From Ilex aquifolium (lineage: Eukaryota > Streptophyta > Magnoliopsida > Aquifoliales > Aquifoliaceae): 64,000 nt of DNA. The number at the start of each line of letters is the position of its first letter. The first letter of the stretch is position 1. This document shows positions 1 to 10,912 of the stretch, piece after piece. The notes under the pieces were generated by a model. It was not told the origin of the DNA. It made no database searches and saw only the letters and a list, made by a program, of their open reading frames with translations. The position numbers were made by a program, and so were the translations under genes. The stretch is from the NCBI GenBank assembly GCA_951799425.1, contig OX637393.1, forward strand, positions 32,779,744-32,843,743, read 5' to 3'.

Positions 1-166
1 AAATCGGGTTGCCGATGCCTCAACCCGAGCCCGGCCCAAATTGAATTCGGGTTGAGGTTTTTTGACCCAAGCCCAACCCAAGTATTAAAAACCCTAACCC
101 AAGTCCTAATTTTTTCGAGTTGGGCTCGGATTGAAATCGGGTTGCCCAACCCAAGTTGCACCCCTA
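1..166. mobile_element. hAT-like DNA transposon end, cut by window edge
   Basis: The stretch repeats the motif CGGGTTG and its complement and ends in TTGCACCCCTA at 156-166. Read on the other strand this is TAGGGGTGCAA, a typical plant hAT terminal inverted repeat. The next 8 bases (167-174, CTCACCAC) would be the target duplication, but the other end lies outside the window, so this cannot be tested. No coding sequence is seen, so it is probably a non-autonomous copy. Confidence 0.5.
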
Positions 167-338
167 CTCACCACGAAACAATTATGAGAATTTGAAGATC
201 AATTGTTACAAGCAATTTCGATACTGATGATTTTGAGGACAATTCTTCTTGAACCAACATGTGAAAGAACAAATTTGCATTGAGATGTCCGACGAAGGAC
301 AAAATAAAATATTACACATTTTTAGAGTTTACATTGTG

Positions 339-372
<34 letters not shown>

Positions 373-915
373 ACATCCCTTTTTTTTCATCATTTTTTCT
401 GTTTTTTTTGGGACCTGCTCGCTTTCATCAGTTTACGTTACATGCCAGAGCACCGCACCCAATAGGCCTCCAACCTAACATGTGGTATTGGGCTGAAGCT
501 CAATCCAAACACAAAATACGAGACTAATTAACGAATCTTCTCGAACATGAAGCCCAATGGGTTTGAAAATTTGGCCCAGTCCAAAATTAGGTTGGGTTGT
601 TGTTTGGTGAGGTGTCCACTCATTCCTGTGTTTTACCATTGGAGAGCCCATATGAAGCACATGTTTCTCGCGGTCGCTTGTTCCAACACGCACCCTGGGA
701 CGGCTCCCGGAGACCTTCACGGACTTGCCTGTAAACGTGTGGTGAGACAAATGCGTGCATTTGGGATTTACAAGCTCAATTACGGCTTGACGTTAGTTGA
801 AGATGTGGGAAGATCTCATAATCTACGAGATTAAATCTATTCAGCGTGACAACTATTAATTATGACTGATAGGCTTTGAAAATAAAAGATATCCACCTTG
901 ACCTATGGTGGAGAA
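167..915. other. Non-coding stretch between two hAT-like elements
   Basis: No credible gene is visible. It contains a 30-base C run (341-370) followed by T-rich DNA. At 480-600 there are several TGGGCC/T-like motifs (for example GGCCCAGT and AAGCCCAATGGG), which resemble plant site II promoter elements. The ORFs here are low-complexity or lack any familiar motif. Confidence 0.5.
341..370. repeat. Poly-C homopolymer, 30 bases
   Basis: Thirty consecutive C residues lie between GGT and AAACATCC. Such runs are rare in plant DNA and their length is error-prone in assembly. The proline-rich reading frames across it are artefacts. Confidence 0.95.
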
Positions 916-2472
916 TAGGGGTGTTCACTCTACCCTATGCATAGAAATTATTGTATTCTATTTTCCTACCAGATATTTTACGGAGGAATTTTTTTTTGGC
1001 CTACCCTATCCGATCAGGTGAATTATTTCTACCAAAATTTCGTCCAAAACAGTCCGGTAGGAAGTCGAGTGAACACATATTTTTTAGTTACTAGCAATGC
1101 ACAACGTGCGTTGTACGTAAATAAATTTAAATAATATTATTTTTATAAAAAAATTGAATTATATGTATAATTAAATTAAATAATAAATTAGGTGTTGAAT
1201 AATTAATCCGTATTTTAATTATTACTAAATTTAATTATTGATTTATTTTATAAGTTTTTGAGTAACTAATCTGTCATTTATTTAGGCATCTCTTTAACCC
1301 TTTTAGGCATTTGTACATCTTATTATATTATAGAATTATTAATTTTAATTTTATTAAATAGGTTGATTAGATCACTTATAATATTATTATATTATTGCAT
1401 ACCAAAAAATAAAATATAATATATATTTAACTGGAGAATTCAACCTGATAACTACATGTGTATAATAATTTAACATATATAAGACTTTATTTCATATATA
1501 TATAGGTAATTGTGATAACTATATGTGTATAATAATTTAATAGATATAAGATTTTGCTTCTTCATATAAATATAGATAATTGTATGTAACTGTACTACTA
1601 AAAAATGAGTTCAAAAGAATTTAAAAGTCGCTATAAAAGAGTCAAAAACAAGTTGAAAATCAAGTAGATGTAAGAAGTAAAAATTAAATGAAAGTATATA
1701 TGTGTGTATAATTGACTTTATCATAATAATTAGAGATAACATGTGTATAATAATTTAACATATATGAGACTTTACTTTTTATATAGATATAGATAGTTGT
1801 ATGTAACTGTACTACTAATAAATGAGTTCAAAAAAATTTAAAAATCCTTACAAAAGAGTCCAAAACAAATTGAAAGTCAAATAAGTATACAAAACAAAAT
1901 TTAGATGAAAATATTTAAGGGGTATAATTAACTTTATCATAATAATTAGAGATAAAATAGGAAATTGAAAGTTTTTCACACATGCTGACATTTATAATTA
2001 GTATAGATATATATATAGATATAGATATAAATTAATTTTTGGATCATTTTAACAATTTAATTAAGTAAACTACACTAATTAACTAACATAATAAACCAAT
2101 AACACTAAATAAAACACAATAAATTCGATAATACATAAACAATTACAATAAAAACAACAAGAAAGTCATAAACATCAATAAAATATTAGGGTTTCTAGAT
2201 TTTTTGGATTTTAGTTTTTAGGGATTAACATATATATATTTTAAAATGTTAACATATATTTTGTAGGAATATGAAAATTTTGTAGGTAGGGTAGGGTAGA
2301 AATACAAAAATTTTGTAAATATTCCGCATTCCTACCCGATTTTTTATGGAATACCAAAAAATCTTTTGTTGGCCTACCTCATTCGGGTAGCCGATCAAAT
2401 AAGGTCGGGTAGAGTAAGGTAGGGTAAGGGACGATCGGAATTTGCAGGTAATAAAAAATTTAAACACCACTA
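916..2472. mobile_element. hAT-like non-autonomous DNA transposon
   Basis: The left end is TAGGGGTGTTCA (916-927) and the right end, read in complement, is TAGTGGTGTTTA. The flanks are GTGGAGAA (908-915) and ATGGAGAA (2473-2480), an 8-bp target duplication with one mismatch, as expected for hAT. Sub-terminal inverted segments rich in GGTAGGGTAG and CTACCCTA lie at about 940-1020 and 2280-2440. The AT-rich interior has no transposase-like ORF. Length is 1557 bp. The family call rests on the ends and the target duplication only. Confidence 0.75.
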
Positions 2473-3665
2473 ATGGAGAAGAATTTTATGCGGTTCTCAC
2501 TCTATAAATATGAGTGATCTTCATGTCTTAAAATACACAACACTTTTTAATGTAATTGTGTCTATAGATGTAGGACTGATAAACCAAACAAAGTATTTAT
2601 CCAAAAAAATAAACCAAACAAAGTAAATTTATGTCTTCCTCCTCTTCTTCCCTTTCATATCTCCCAACTCTCAACATTCAAAATTTAACCTAATATTAGA
2701 GCAAAAATTAACATGATATTACCCAATCTCCATTCAAAATTTTAAAAAAGTATTTTGAGCAAAACTTAATATCTTCATCATTAAAGGAAAACATAGATAT
2801 TAGTATGGCACATCTGAACTCAAGTTACATAAACTACCACAAGATTCATATTCATGCAAAAGTAAACATTCTGTATACAACTTTCTCTCTTTTTTATTTT
2901 GATTTGTTTGAGTCTGTTGCTTTAAGGCCTTAACCAGATTCCAAGAAAGTGCTAGTTCGGCTTGATAAAAGCCCAAATCCGTCTTTGCTAATTTTGTAGT
3001 GACACATTTTGGTTGGATTTTAGTTTTTACTCGTCTCGAATCCTGCTGAAACTAACAGTAATGAACATCTTTGACATATTTATTAAAATGTATGAAACAT
3101 TTTGACCTGTCAAGATAGCTTAGATGAAAAAATTCAAAAGTTCATATTTCGATATCTAAAGTTTAATTTTCACGTGAAAATTATTGTTTACCGATTTCTA
3201 TATTTTTTTTTTACTTGTGATTATATCCTTCTAAAATGCATAAAATGGCCATGTCCTAAAAGTGAGAATCTTGGGCGATTCTTTGTTATCAAACAACAAA
3301 ATCACAATTTTCAACAAACATGTTCAATAGCTCAAAAAAAAATAAAAAATAAAAATAAAAACACGCTCAATGAAACTTTTTATTCAATGAAAATTGAATC
3401 AAACAGGCATAGTTGTTTTCGATTTTTCAAACTTCCTTTCCTTGAGGGAACAAAAAAAAAAAAATTTGAGTAAGAAAAGAAATCGAAAAATATATGAAAA
3501 CAATGATAAAATATAGGACAAAGATATCTAAAAGTAAAAAAAAATTATATTTGATCATAGATTTTGATTTAATTTTTTTGTAGTCACTCATTGTAAAAAT
3601 AATAAAATGAGTTGTCATGTGTCATATTTTTGATTAAATAAAAATATAATTTCAAAAAATTATTT
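2473..3665. other. AT-rich non-coding stretch with a TATA-like box
   Basis: A TATAAATA sequence at 2503-2510 follows the hAT insertion, and AT-rich DNA with homopolymer runs continues to 3660. Together with the site II-like motifs at 480-600 this could be a host promoter split by the hAT element, but no convincing gene follows. The ORFs are low-complexity (Lys/Asn/Phe-rich) and I do not accept them. Confidence 0.35.
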
Positions 3666-3908
3666 TTGGATACAAAGTCTAAAGGGCAGATGAAAGCCCT
3701 AATTAATGAAGGTGTTCAACGTTGGAGGTTGGATTCTTCACATGCTGCAACGTTGGCGGTGGCATCCTCTTTGGACGGAGCCGAGGCTATTAATAAGAGA
3801 CGTTTGCAAGGATTTTTAAAAAGTGCACTTATGATTTCTCATGAGTATTTAAACAAAAAAAATAATATTTGTAATAACTGTATGAGAATAATTTCACATA
3901 GAGAATAA
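3666..3908 (+). CDS. Unrecognised 80-residue ORF, probably a truncated fragment
   Basis: I do not recognise this protein. The first 60 residues have balanced composition (QRWRLDSSHAATLAVASSL, then AINKRRLQGFLKSALMISHE), unlike the AT-rich noise around it. This suggests a real, possibly old, coding fragment. The last ten codons lie inside the left LTR of element A, which starts at 3879, so the natural C-terminus was probably removed by that insertion. No start context or upstream exon was identified, and the first codon is TTG, so the true start is unknown. It may be an exon of a host gene or a piece of a mobile element. Confidence 0.3.
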   Translation: MDTKSKGQMKALINEGVQRWRLDSSHAATLAVASSLDGAEAINKRRLQGFLKSALMISHEYLNKKNNICNNCMRIISHRE

Positions 3909-4444
3909 CCATCTTGTACTTATAAGGAGGGTGGTGAGGAAGCCTTGAGCAACCTGTAAGACAATAGAACACCTAGGTGAACCGATGGCCGGAGGCGGTC
4001 AAAGAGATTCCGATGCTCAAGTCAGATTGCAAATTGAAGAAGAGTGTGAAATGAATAGACTAGAATTGAATCCTTTACCTAAACTTGGAGGTCTTTATTT
4101 ATAGTGGTAGGAAGTTATGTCCCAAAGGAACCTGAATTCTAGGTTGATTGGCTTAACCTCGTCATTAGGTCCTAAAAATACTGAGTAGATTTAGATTATG
4201 ACTCTTGGTCTTAGGTTCTTGTCATTAGCTCCTGTTTGTTCGGAGTAGCATTTAACTAGGACTCTAGGTCCTAGGTTGAACCTTAGCCAAATAGGATTCG
4301 TCTAGCGGAAGGGGGCAAGCAAGAGGAGTCTTCGCAGAGTACCTCTAAGCAAGTAGAGTGTCATTATTAATCGGCACCCACTTGCCAAAAGGCCACCCAT
4401 TGCTCTGCTGGTCAACACATCCTTGCCTAAAGGGCACCCCCACA
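3879..4444 (-). repeat. Element A 3' LTR
   Basis: On the minus strand it runs from TGTGGGGGTGCC (ending the plus-strand copy at 4444) to CATACA (3879). The blocks AAGGAGGGTGGTGAGGAAGC and GACAATAGAA.ACCTAGGTGAACC recur in the right LTR. A purine tract (plus-strand 4445-4465, read in complement AAAAGAGACATGGGAGGCAA) marks the polypurine primer site. Confidence 0.75.
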
Positions 4445-4757
4445 ATTGCCTCCCATGTCTCTTTTAATTGAACAAATTGATTGAGGCATGTTTTTGGACG
4501 AATAGGTGTCTTCCAGGCCTAACTCATTAATAATAGAATTTTTTTACCTAGAAGACTAGGGCTTCAATTGCCTAAGTAGCTTAGGGCTTTAAGTTCCCTT
4601 CCCCCTTCCTTTGTTCTTCATATTACTTTGGAGATTGGCTAAGAGGAGGGGAGAAACATTCATCGTTGCTTGGCGCCAATTGTATGGGGGACTGACTTGC
4701 TTTGCTTATGAGCTAGTCGAGTGATAAGAGTTGGTCGAGAGTCAAGCCAAGTCCAAT

Positions 4758-5144
4758 ATGACTAGGGCAGACATGCTTGCGAAGAAATTTAAGGATTTTA
4801 AAGTGGAGAATGACTTCTTGAAGAATCAGGTTACAGAGGTAGAGACTCGAGCTAGCGAGCTTCAAGAGGAACTTACTAAGGCTAAGAGGGAAAATGCTGA
4901 TTAAGTGAAGAATGTTGTCTACAATCATTATTTTGAGATCTTTGGACATAGTCAAGAAGAAATATACAGGAGAGAAGAACAAGTTCTTCCGAGATGGTTG
5001 TGTAGAAGCTCTAAGGAAGCCGAGATTGATGGGTCATATCTAGTTTAGGAGGACGTTCCGTGGCTTGAGAGTGATTTTCTGATTCCTGAGATCATGGAAG
5101 TTCCTTGGTGGTGGTGGTTCGAGTTTTTTAACACATGTGTCTAA
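4758..5144 (+). pseudogene. Antisense ORF of element A, coiled-coil protein
   Basis: Reading begins MTRADMLAKKFKDFKVEND and gives a strongly charged heptad-like helix (residues 1-50, ending LQEELTKAKREN). It continues through two in-frame stops (TAA after residue 52 and a TAG in the C-terminal half) to a Trp-rich tail and TAA at 5142. It lies between gag and the 3' LTR and runs opposite to gag. Antisense ORFs at this place are known in plant Tat-lineage elements. Function is unknown; the coiled coil suggests self-association. The upstream part of the ORF back towards the LTR is not readable, so the start is provisional. Confidence 0.5.
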
Positions 5145-5269
5145 CTAAAGGGGGAGGGTCCCCACGAGTTGAGGGGTTTGATACTCGGAGGTGACAAATT
5201 TTGAAGAAAGGCTAAGTAGCCTACTAAGAAATTGTAGAAGTTGTTGGTCATCTGTCGAAGGCTGAGTAA

Positions 5270-5605
5270 CTTAGAGGGCAACCTTAGAGGTTGCATGGAG
5301 GCGAAGTAGCCTGAAGGCCAATTGTGAAGGTTGCATGGAGGCCATGTAGTCTTGAAGGGCAACCTTAGAGGTTGGCTTAAGGTATAACCACAGAGGTTGG
5401 CTAGAGGTGAAGGAGCCTTAAGGTGCCACACGGGATGACTAGAAGCGAATGAGGCTTGAGGTGCAACAACAGAGGTTGACTTGAGGTGAAGGAGCCTTAA
5501 GGTGCAACCACAGAGGTTGGCTGGAGGTGCAGGAGCCTTGAGGTGCAGCCAAGGAGGTTGGCTTGAGGCGAAGGAACCTTGAGGTGCAACCATAGAGGCT
5601 GAATA
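5270..5605. repeat. 41-bp tandem repeat array in element A
   Basis: A unit of 41 bp (for example starting at 5480, 5521 and 5562, each with GAGGTG.AGGAGCCTT and GCAACCACAGAGGTTGG) is repeated with increasing divergence towards the left. Because 41 is not a multiple of three, the array cannot keep one protein frame. The Pro/Leu-rich minus-strand frame across it is therefore an artefact. Confidence 0.85.
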
Positions 5606-5761
5606 ATCACAAATAGAGGACCACTTAGAGTTGTGAAAAACAAACTTCTCTTTACTAATCAACTAGAATGAGAAACAAATGTCTTTGAAGACTTATTGAA
5701 TTAATAAGATGTTGTTGACTAAGCTAAAAGTAAAACTTAGTTATCTGGTTAGTCATCTGAT

Positions 5762-7185
5762 TTACACCTTGTCTTTGATTTGGTTCAGGATTTGATAGAT
5801 AGGCTCCTTGAAGACAGTGTTGGCTCCATGGTAAGAATCTCTCGTTCCCTTAGATGACCCGTCTCTCCTTGATAGGTTGGAAGTATTGTCTTCCTCTATA
5901 TGGTTTTTCTTTGGTAGTTGGTCGATTGATCCCTTATCGTCCTTCACCTTCACATACCTCTTGATATGCTACTGCAAGTCTGACATACTCTAGGGCAGTT
6001 ACTTGGTGAGGTGCTTCCTGAATTTGCTTTATTTTTGGAGGCCCAAACGAAAAGAGACAGCAGCAGTCTTCTCATCGCACTCTTCTATGTCGGTATAGGT
6101 TTCCAAGTACCTCGTGGCATACTCATGGAGAGTCTCTCCACATTTTTGGCGTAATGCCATGAGTGTGTCAATCGTCATCGACTCTCAATTATTGGCTATG
6201 AATCGGGAGACAAACTCCTTGGCGAGCTGTTCCTAAGGGAAGATCGAGTTGAGTTGATGGGCATCCCATGAAATCACTTAAGAGCCGATCTCCCCAATCT
6301 GGAGAGGAACATCTTGCATATCAATGCCTCGATGCTTGTTTAGAGGGTAAGCTTATTAGTAAAAGGTCCCAATGTGGATGGTAGGATCAGACTTTCCACC
6401 ATACAACTCGAAGGATGGAGGAGAGAAATTATGTGGGGGCTCGGCTTCTCGTATGGACCGATCAAAATGAGTAGTGGTCATTTTTACAAGGGCCTGCCTT
6501 GCCCTCTCCTTTGCTGAATATATGAGGTCATCTTGAGCGAAGTTGTGTTGTAATCGGGTGGCCACTTCACGGGCTGGTTCAGAGTGCCTACGCTTTGTTC
6601 TTCTATAATCTTCATATCAATCATCTCGTGCAAAGTGATGGGTTGAACTCCTATGCCTTTCTTTACGCTCCCTAGGGCGACGTTCCCTATGCGACTAGCC
6701 TCCCCTCTCCACATGACGAGGAGGACATTGTCTGGGAAAAGGGTCCCTAGGAAAGGGTTGCGAATATCTACCTTGACGCTGATCATGGGTCGAATAGCTC
6801 CTTGCCAATGACCTATTCCTATGACAAGTGGATTGAGCCTCATGGGAGTGATCGTTGTGGTGGTCACTTTGACGAAGCGGGCGTATGACCTAACTAGCAC
6901 GTTTATTGCCCCTTTGGAGAATGAGCCCTTGATTGAGGGCTTCTAGCTCCTCCGTCTTTATTCTTATTGCTTCCTGATAGGCAACCTCGGTAACTGGTTT
7001 GCTTCTTTCACCAAGGGCTGGTAGGTTGTGACGGGGAGGGTGTTGTTCTTTTGGGCGTTTTTGCCCGTCTCGAAGAAGCGTGTTGTCGGCAATTGGAGGT
7101 TGTAATTTGAGGGATTTTTAAGGATTGGGGGTAATGTAAGTGCCAAGTGGCTAGTTGAAGGGTCATTGGTTCTCTCGCTAGACAT
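5762..7185 (-). pseudogene. Gag polyprotein of element A (frameshifted)
   Basis: The start is taken at 7185 (MSSERTNDPSTSHLA), about 40 bp after the primer site. The capsid core follows from about 6560 down, with SFELYGGKSDPTIHI, then an SRLGRSALKWFHGLP-type block, then LMALRQKCGETLHEYATRY. These are the conserved blocks of plant gypsy Gag (Retrotrans_gag). Near 5800 comes a charged tail with FKEPIYQILNQIKDKV. The same FKEPIY block occurs in the Gag of element B, so the two families are relatives. Frame changes and stops interrupt the reading near 6500 and 6900. No zinc knuckle is seen and no pol follows. Confidence 0.7.
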
Positions 7186-7224
7186 GGTTCAAGGCTTCTA
7201 GGTTGCCATAAAACTATTTCGTTT

Positions 7225-7242
7225 CCCACAGATGGTACCAAT
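7225..7242 (-). promoter_or_regulatory. Element A primer-binding site
   Basis: Read on the minus strand, TTGGTACCATCTGTGGG directly follows the LTR end ...CACACA. It matches the TGGCGCCATCTATGGGAA sites of elements B and F in this window, with GTACC in place of GCGCC. The priming tRNA is not resolved from this sequence. Confidence 0.7.
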
Positions 7243-7684
7243 TGTGTGGGAATAATATCATACAAAGAGTAACCACCTTATATTGACAAAGAAGGTGGTG
7301 AGGAAGCCTCGAGGAACCTGGAAGACAATAGAATACCTAGGTGAACCAATGGCCGGAGACGGCCAAAGGGACTCTGATGCTGAAGTCAGATCTCAAGTCG
7401 AATAATAGTATGGAGTGAATAAGCTAGGATTAAATCCCTTACTTGGTACCCGAAGGCCTTTATATATAGTGGTCGAAAGCTGTGTCCCAAAGGAACCTGA
7501 ACTTTAGGTTGATTGGCTCGACATCGTCACCAAATTCTAGAAGTAAGGGGTAGAGTTAGATTAGGACTCTTTGTTCTAAGTCAACCTTAGTCGAATAGGA
7601 CTTGTCTAGCGGAAACGAGGAAGAAAGATGAGTCTTCGGAGGGTACCTCTTAGCAAATAGAGTGTCTGTTGGTTGACACCCACC
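7243..7684 (-). repeat. Element A 5' LTR, outer end missing
   Basis: Starts TGTGTGGGAATAATATCA and follows the left LTR through TAGAGTGTC and GGTTGACACCCA, then breaks off near 7684 where AT-rich repetitive DNA begins. About 60 bp present in the other LTR are absent, so this end has been deleted or replaced. Confidence 0.7.
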
Positions 7685-9300
7685 GTCACTCAAAACAGTG
7701 AAAATTTAGTGAACTCAAAAATATTGAAAAAAATATAAACAGTGAAAAACTAGCCCACCATCAACCATCGCCACCCACCACCACCACCCACCACTTAAAA
7801 CAGTGAAACACTAGCCCACCACCACCACCCACCATCTCTACCAACCCCCAAAATAGTAAAAAACGAGTCCGCCACCACCACCATAATCCGTCATTGCCAT
7901 CACCACCACCACAACCCACCACCGTCCACTACCATCACCACCATCATCGTTGTTCACCACAACCTACCACAATCACCATCGCCACAAACCACCACCATCG
8001 CTGTTAATGACCACTAGCCAAAACCCACTGCCACCATCAATCACCATCACTGCCAACCACCACCAGCCAAAATCCACCCACACCACCCAAAACAGTGAAA
8101 AACTAGTGAACTCAAAAATATTTAAAAAATATAAATAGTGAACTTTAATATAATAAAATTCTTAGTTCACAAAATTTTCACAAACAGTAAAATTTAATAA
8201 AATAAAACTCATAGTTCAATGTCCAAAATTTTCACAAATAGTAAAGTTTAATAAAATAAAATTCATAGTTCAATGTCCAAAATTTTCACAAATAGTAAAA
8301 TTTAATAAAATAAAACTCATAGTTCACTGTCTAAAATTTTCACAAACAGTGAACTGCAAAAATATTAAAAATTTAAACTGAGAAACATATATCAAAAAAA
8401 AAAAAAAATTTAAAAAAATTAAAAAAGTTTACTCCAAAACTAGTAAACTTTAATAGAATGAAAATCTTCACAAAATTTTTAATTTCAAATTTTATTGTTT
8501 CAATAATGATGAAATAAATCATGTCATTTCACTGTTTACCTATTTTATTTGATGTTGAAATATGTAAAATTTTAAAATAGTGAATTTAATGTAATTTTAG
8601 TGTCTTAGACAGTAAAAATTTTACTTATTTCACTGTTTCGGTCGTTAAAATTGGAGCTTAATTTTACCTCATTTACTTGATGTTGAAATATGCAAAATTT
8701 GAACTCAAAATTAGTGACAACAGTAAACTCAAAAATAATGAAAAATTAGTAAAATAAAAAATAGTGAACTCAAAAACAACGAAAACTTACTAAACTAAAA
8801 AACAGTGAAAAATTACTGATTTCGAAAATTGTGAAAAATTATTGACTCAAAAATAGTGAAAAACAATGAACTCAAAAATAGTAAAAAATTACTGAACTGA
8901 AAAATAGTTGACCACTACATAGTATCCCAAATTCGACCACAATATACTAATGAACTAAAAAATATTGAAAAAAAACATAAATAGTAAATTTTAATAGAAT
9001 AAAATTCTTAGTTCAATTTTTTTTATAAACAGTGAATTTTAATAGAATAAAATTCCTAGTTCACTGTCCAAAAATTTCACAAACAGTGAACTACAAAAGT
9101 ATTGACAATTTGAATTAAGAAATATATATCAAAAATAGCAAACTCAACGAATATTGAAAAAAACATAAACAATAAATTCAAAAAAGCGTGAATTTTAGAT
9201 CCTAATTAACATACTCTATAATAATCAACTAGGAAAATGATAGAAAGCGAACATCACTAAAGAAAACTCGTAAAAAATTAAGAACAATAGATTTACCTCC
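7685..9300. repeat. CAGTGAA-rich and CCA-rich low-complexity block
   Basis: The motif AACAGTGAAAA and variants recur dozens of times, mixed with (CCA)n-rich DNA at 7740-8070. No gene is visible; the Thr/His/Pro frames across the CCA tract are artefacts. It looks like repeated slippage and duplication of a short unit. Confidence 0.7.
8132..8347. repeat. 54-bp tandem repeat
   Basis: Units with AGTAAAATTTAATAAAATAA and ATAGTTCAATGTCCAAAATT recur with starts at 8186, 8240 and 8294, a constant 54-bp step, with a degenerate copy on each side. Confidence 0.85.
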
Positions 9301-10382
9301 ATATATTTAATTTAATTTTAATTATAATAAATATGTTACATACAATAAATATTTTAATCAAATTCAACCAGCTATTCATCTTTAAAATTGATGAAATTCG
9401 TCATTAATGAATCCACAAAAAACATCCATCACCGGATTGATGCTTCAGCTTTTATCCTTCAATAAATTGAAGACCTTTTGGTGTCCGTAGATAGTTTCAG
9501 TGGTTTCCCAAGGGATCCACTATTGCTTTTGGATGGTTGAGGCTAGTGGTCGGTTTTGGCTTGGTTGAGGCGGTGGTCTCGGCTGTGGTTTTTGGATGGT
9601 TGAGGGCGAAGTGTTGGTGGGTCGCTCTCCATCTCTCTGGTGGGATACCGACTATTGGAGGTGTTGGTTATTGAAAAAGAGGAGAGAGAATTTATGGAGG
9701 CGAAGGTAGAATTTTTTTGAAAAAGAAGGATAACGTGTTAGACTTAGGGGTACTCCAGTAATTAAAAAAAAAAGGACTCAGTTAGATTGGACTAGACCAC
9801 AAAAAGAGTACCTTCTATGTCCTTAATGCCTTAAAGTAACTTGATTGAATTTAATGACTTAAAACAACGTCTGAATGGAGTTTTGACCAATTTTCGCTTT
9901 TTAAATAGAAGTTGGTGAACAATGACTTAATTATCCCTAAAAATTATCACATGTCAAGCATGGACTTCATTAGTGTAATGTGTGAACTTTAATAACTAGA
10001 TTGACGAAATTGAAAGCTTAAGGACTAAAGTTCAACAAGTTGTAAACCTTAAGGATTATTAGTGCAATTTATCCTTGTATTTAAGGGTATCAACAATACT
10101 ACATCTACCAAATTTTTACCACTTATTGAAAAAAACTTTTTACTAATTTTTTTAATTTAAAATCAATATAAACCATTAGACCAGTAAATCTCATCAACCA
10201 TTCAAAAACTATGAGTGTGTCATATTATTTGGAATTTGAATTTTGGTAATTTTTTTTTAATATAATTTTTCAAGGATGTACATATTTTTTGTCTAAATTA
10301 TGACCGATGTCAAAGGATGGAAAATATTTCGAAAAGAAACATGATGCCTTTAAATCCTATTTTGATTATTGAAATTTTTGAT
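9301..10382. other. Unclassified non-coding repeat-like DNA
   Basis: A GGT-rich segment (9530-9690) is followed by AAGGACTAAA-type sequence (9760-10080) that resembles common plant interspersed repeats, then AT-rich DNA. No ORF with recognisable motifs and no clear terminal repeats were found. Confidence 0.4.
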
Positions 10383-10912
10383 TGTTGGGACATTGATTTT
10401 ATGAGACCATTCCCCCCATCATTTGGACATCTGTACATTTTTGGTTGCCATTGATTATCTTTCAAAATGGGTTGAAACAATTCCTTGTCGAAACAATGAT
10501 CACCACACTGTGATTAGATTTTTAAAAGAAAATATTTTGTTTAGATTCGGAATTCCTCGAGCCATCATAAGTGATGGGGGTACACATTTTTGTAATAAAT
10601 CTTTTGAAAACCTAATGAAAAAATATTTGATTTCACATAAAATATCTACCCCTTATCATCCCCAGACAACTGGACAAGCTGAATCAACCAAAAGAGAGAT
10701 AAAATATATTTTGGAAAAAACAGTTAACCCAGATCGTAAAGATTGATCTTTAAGACTGACTTATACTCTTTGGGTTTACCAAATTGCATATAAAACTATT
10801 TTAGAAATGTCTCCTTATCGGCTGGTTTATGGTAAACTATGTCACTGTCCTATGGAATTGGAACACTGAGCATACTGGACAATTAAAATGATGAATTTTG
10901 ATATTAACAAAG
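10383..10912 (+). pseudogene. Integrase core relic C (Ty3/gypsy, Athila-like)
   Basis: The catalytic core is readable: WDIDFMRPFPPSFGH (first Asp), then VAIDYLSKWVE, ISDGGTHFCN (second Asp), and HPQTTGQAEST (Glu 35 residues on). A single extra T in a run near 10440 shifts frame between the first two blocks. A TGA at 10743 and another at 10867 break the C-terminal part, which still shows MSPYRLVYGKLCHCP. Integrase inserts element cDNA into the genome. The GPFPPSFG and IISDGGTHF wording is typical of Athila-type elements. Both sides are cut: no RT before it, and element B on the opposite strand after it. Confidence 0.75.

Larger units (their letters stand above)
3879..7684 (-). mobile_element. 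Element A: Ty3/gypsy (Tat-like) non-autonomous retrotransposon
   Basis: Two direct repeats (3879-4444 and 7243-7684) share long blocks and bound a 2.8-kb interior. Read on the minus strand, the primer site TTGGTACCATCTGTGGGAA follows the right LTR and a purine tract precedes the left LTR. Gag lies next to the 5' LTR. An antisense ORF lies next to the 3' LTR. There is no protease, RT, RNase H or integrase in between, so movement would have needed enzymes in trans. The right LTR lacks about 60 bp of its outer end, so no target duplication can be read. Confidence 0.8.

Noticed and set aside
249-527. Poly-proline frames
   Set aside because: They depend on the poly-C run and have no other feature.
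4668-4690. TTGGCGCCAATTGTATGGGG resembles a gypsy primer site on the plus strand
   Set aside because: No LTR end lies before it, and the element runs on the minus strand; probably chance or a remnant.
5141-5662. 173-residue Pro/Leu/Ser-rich minus-strand frame
   Set aside because: It is produced by the 41-bp tandem repeats of element A, whose step is not a multiple of three.
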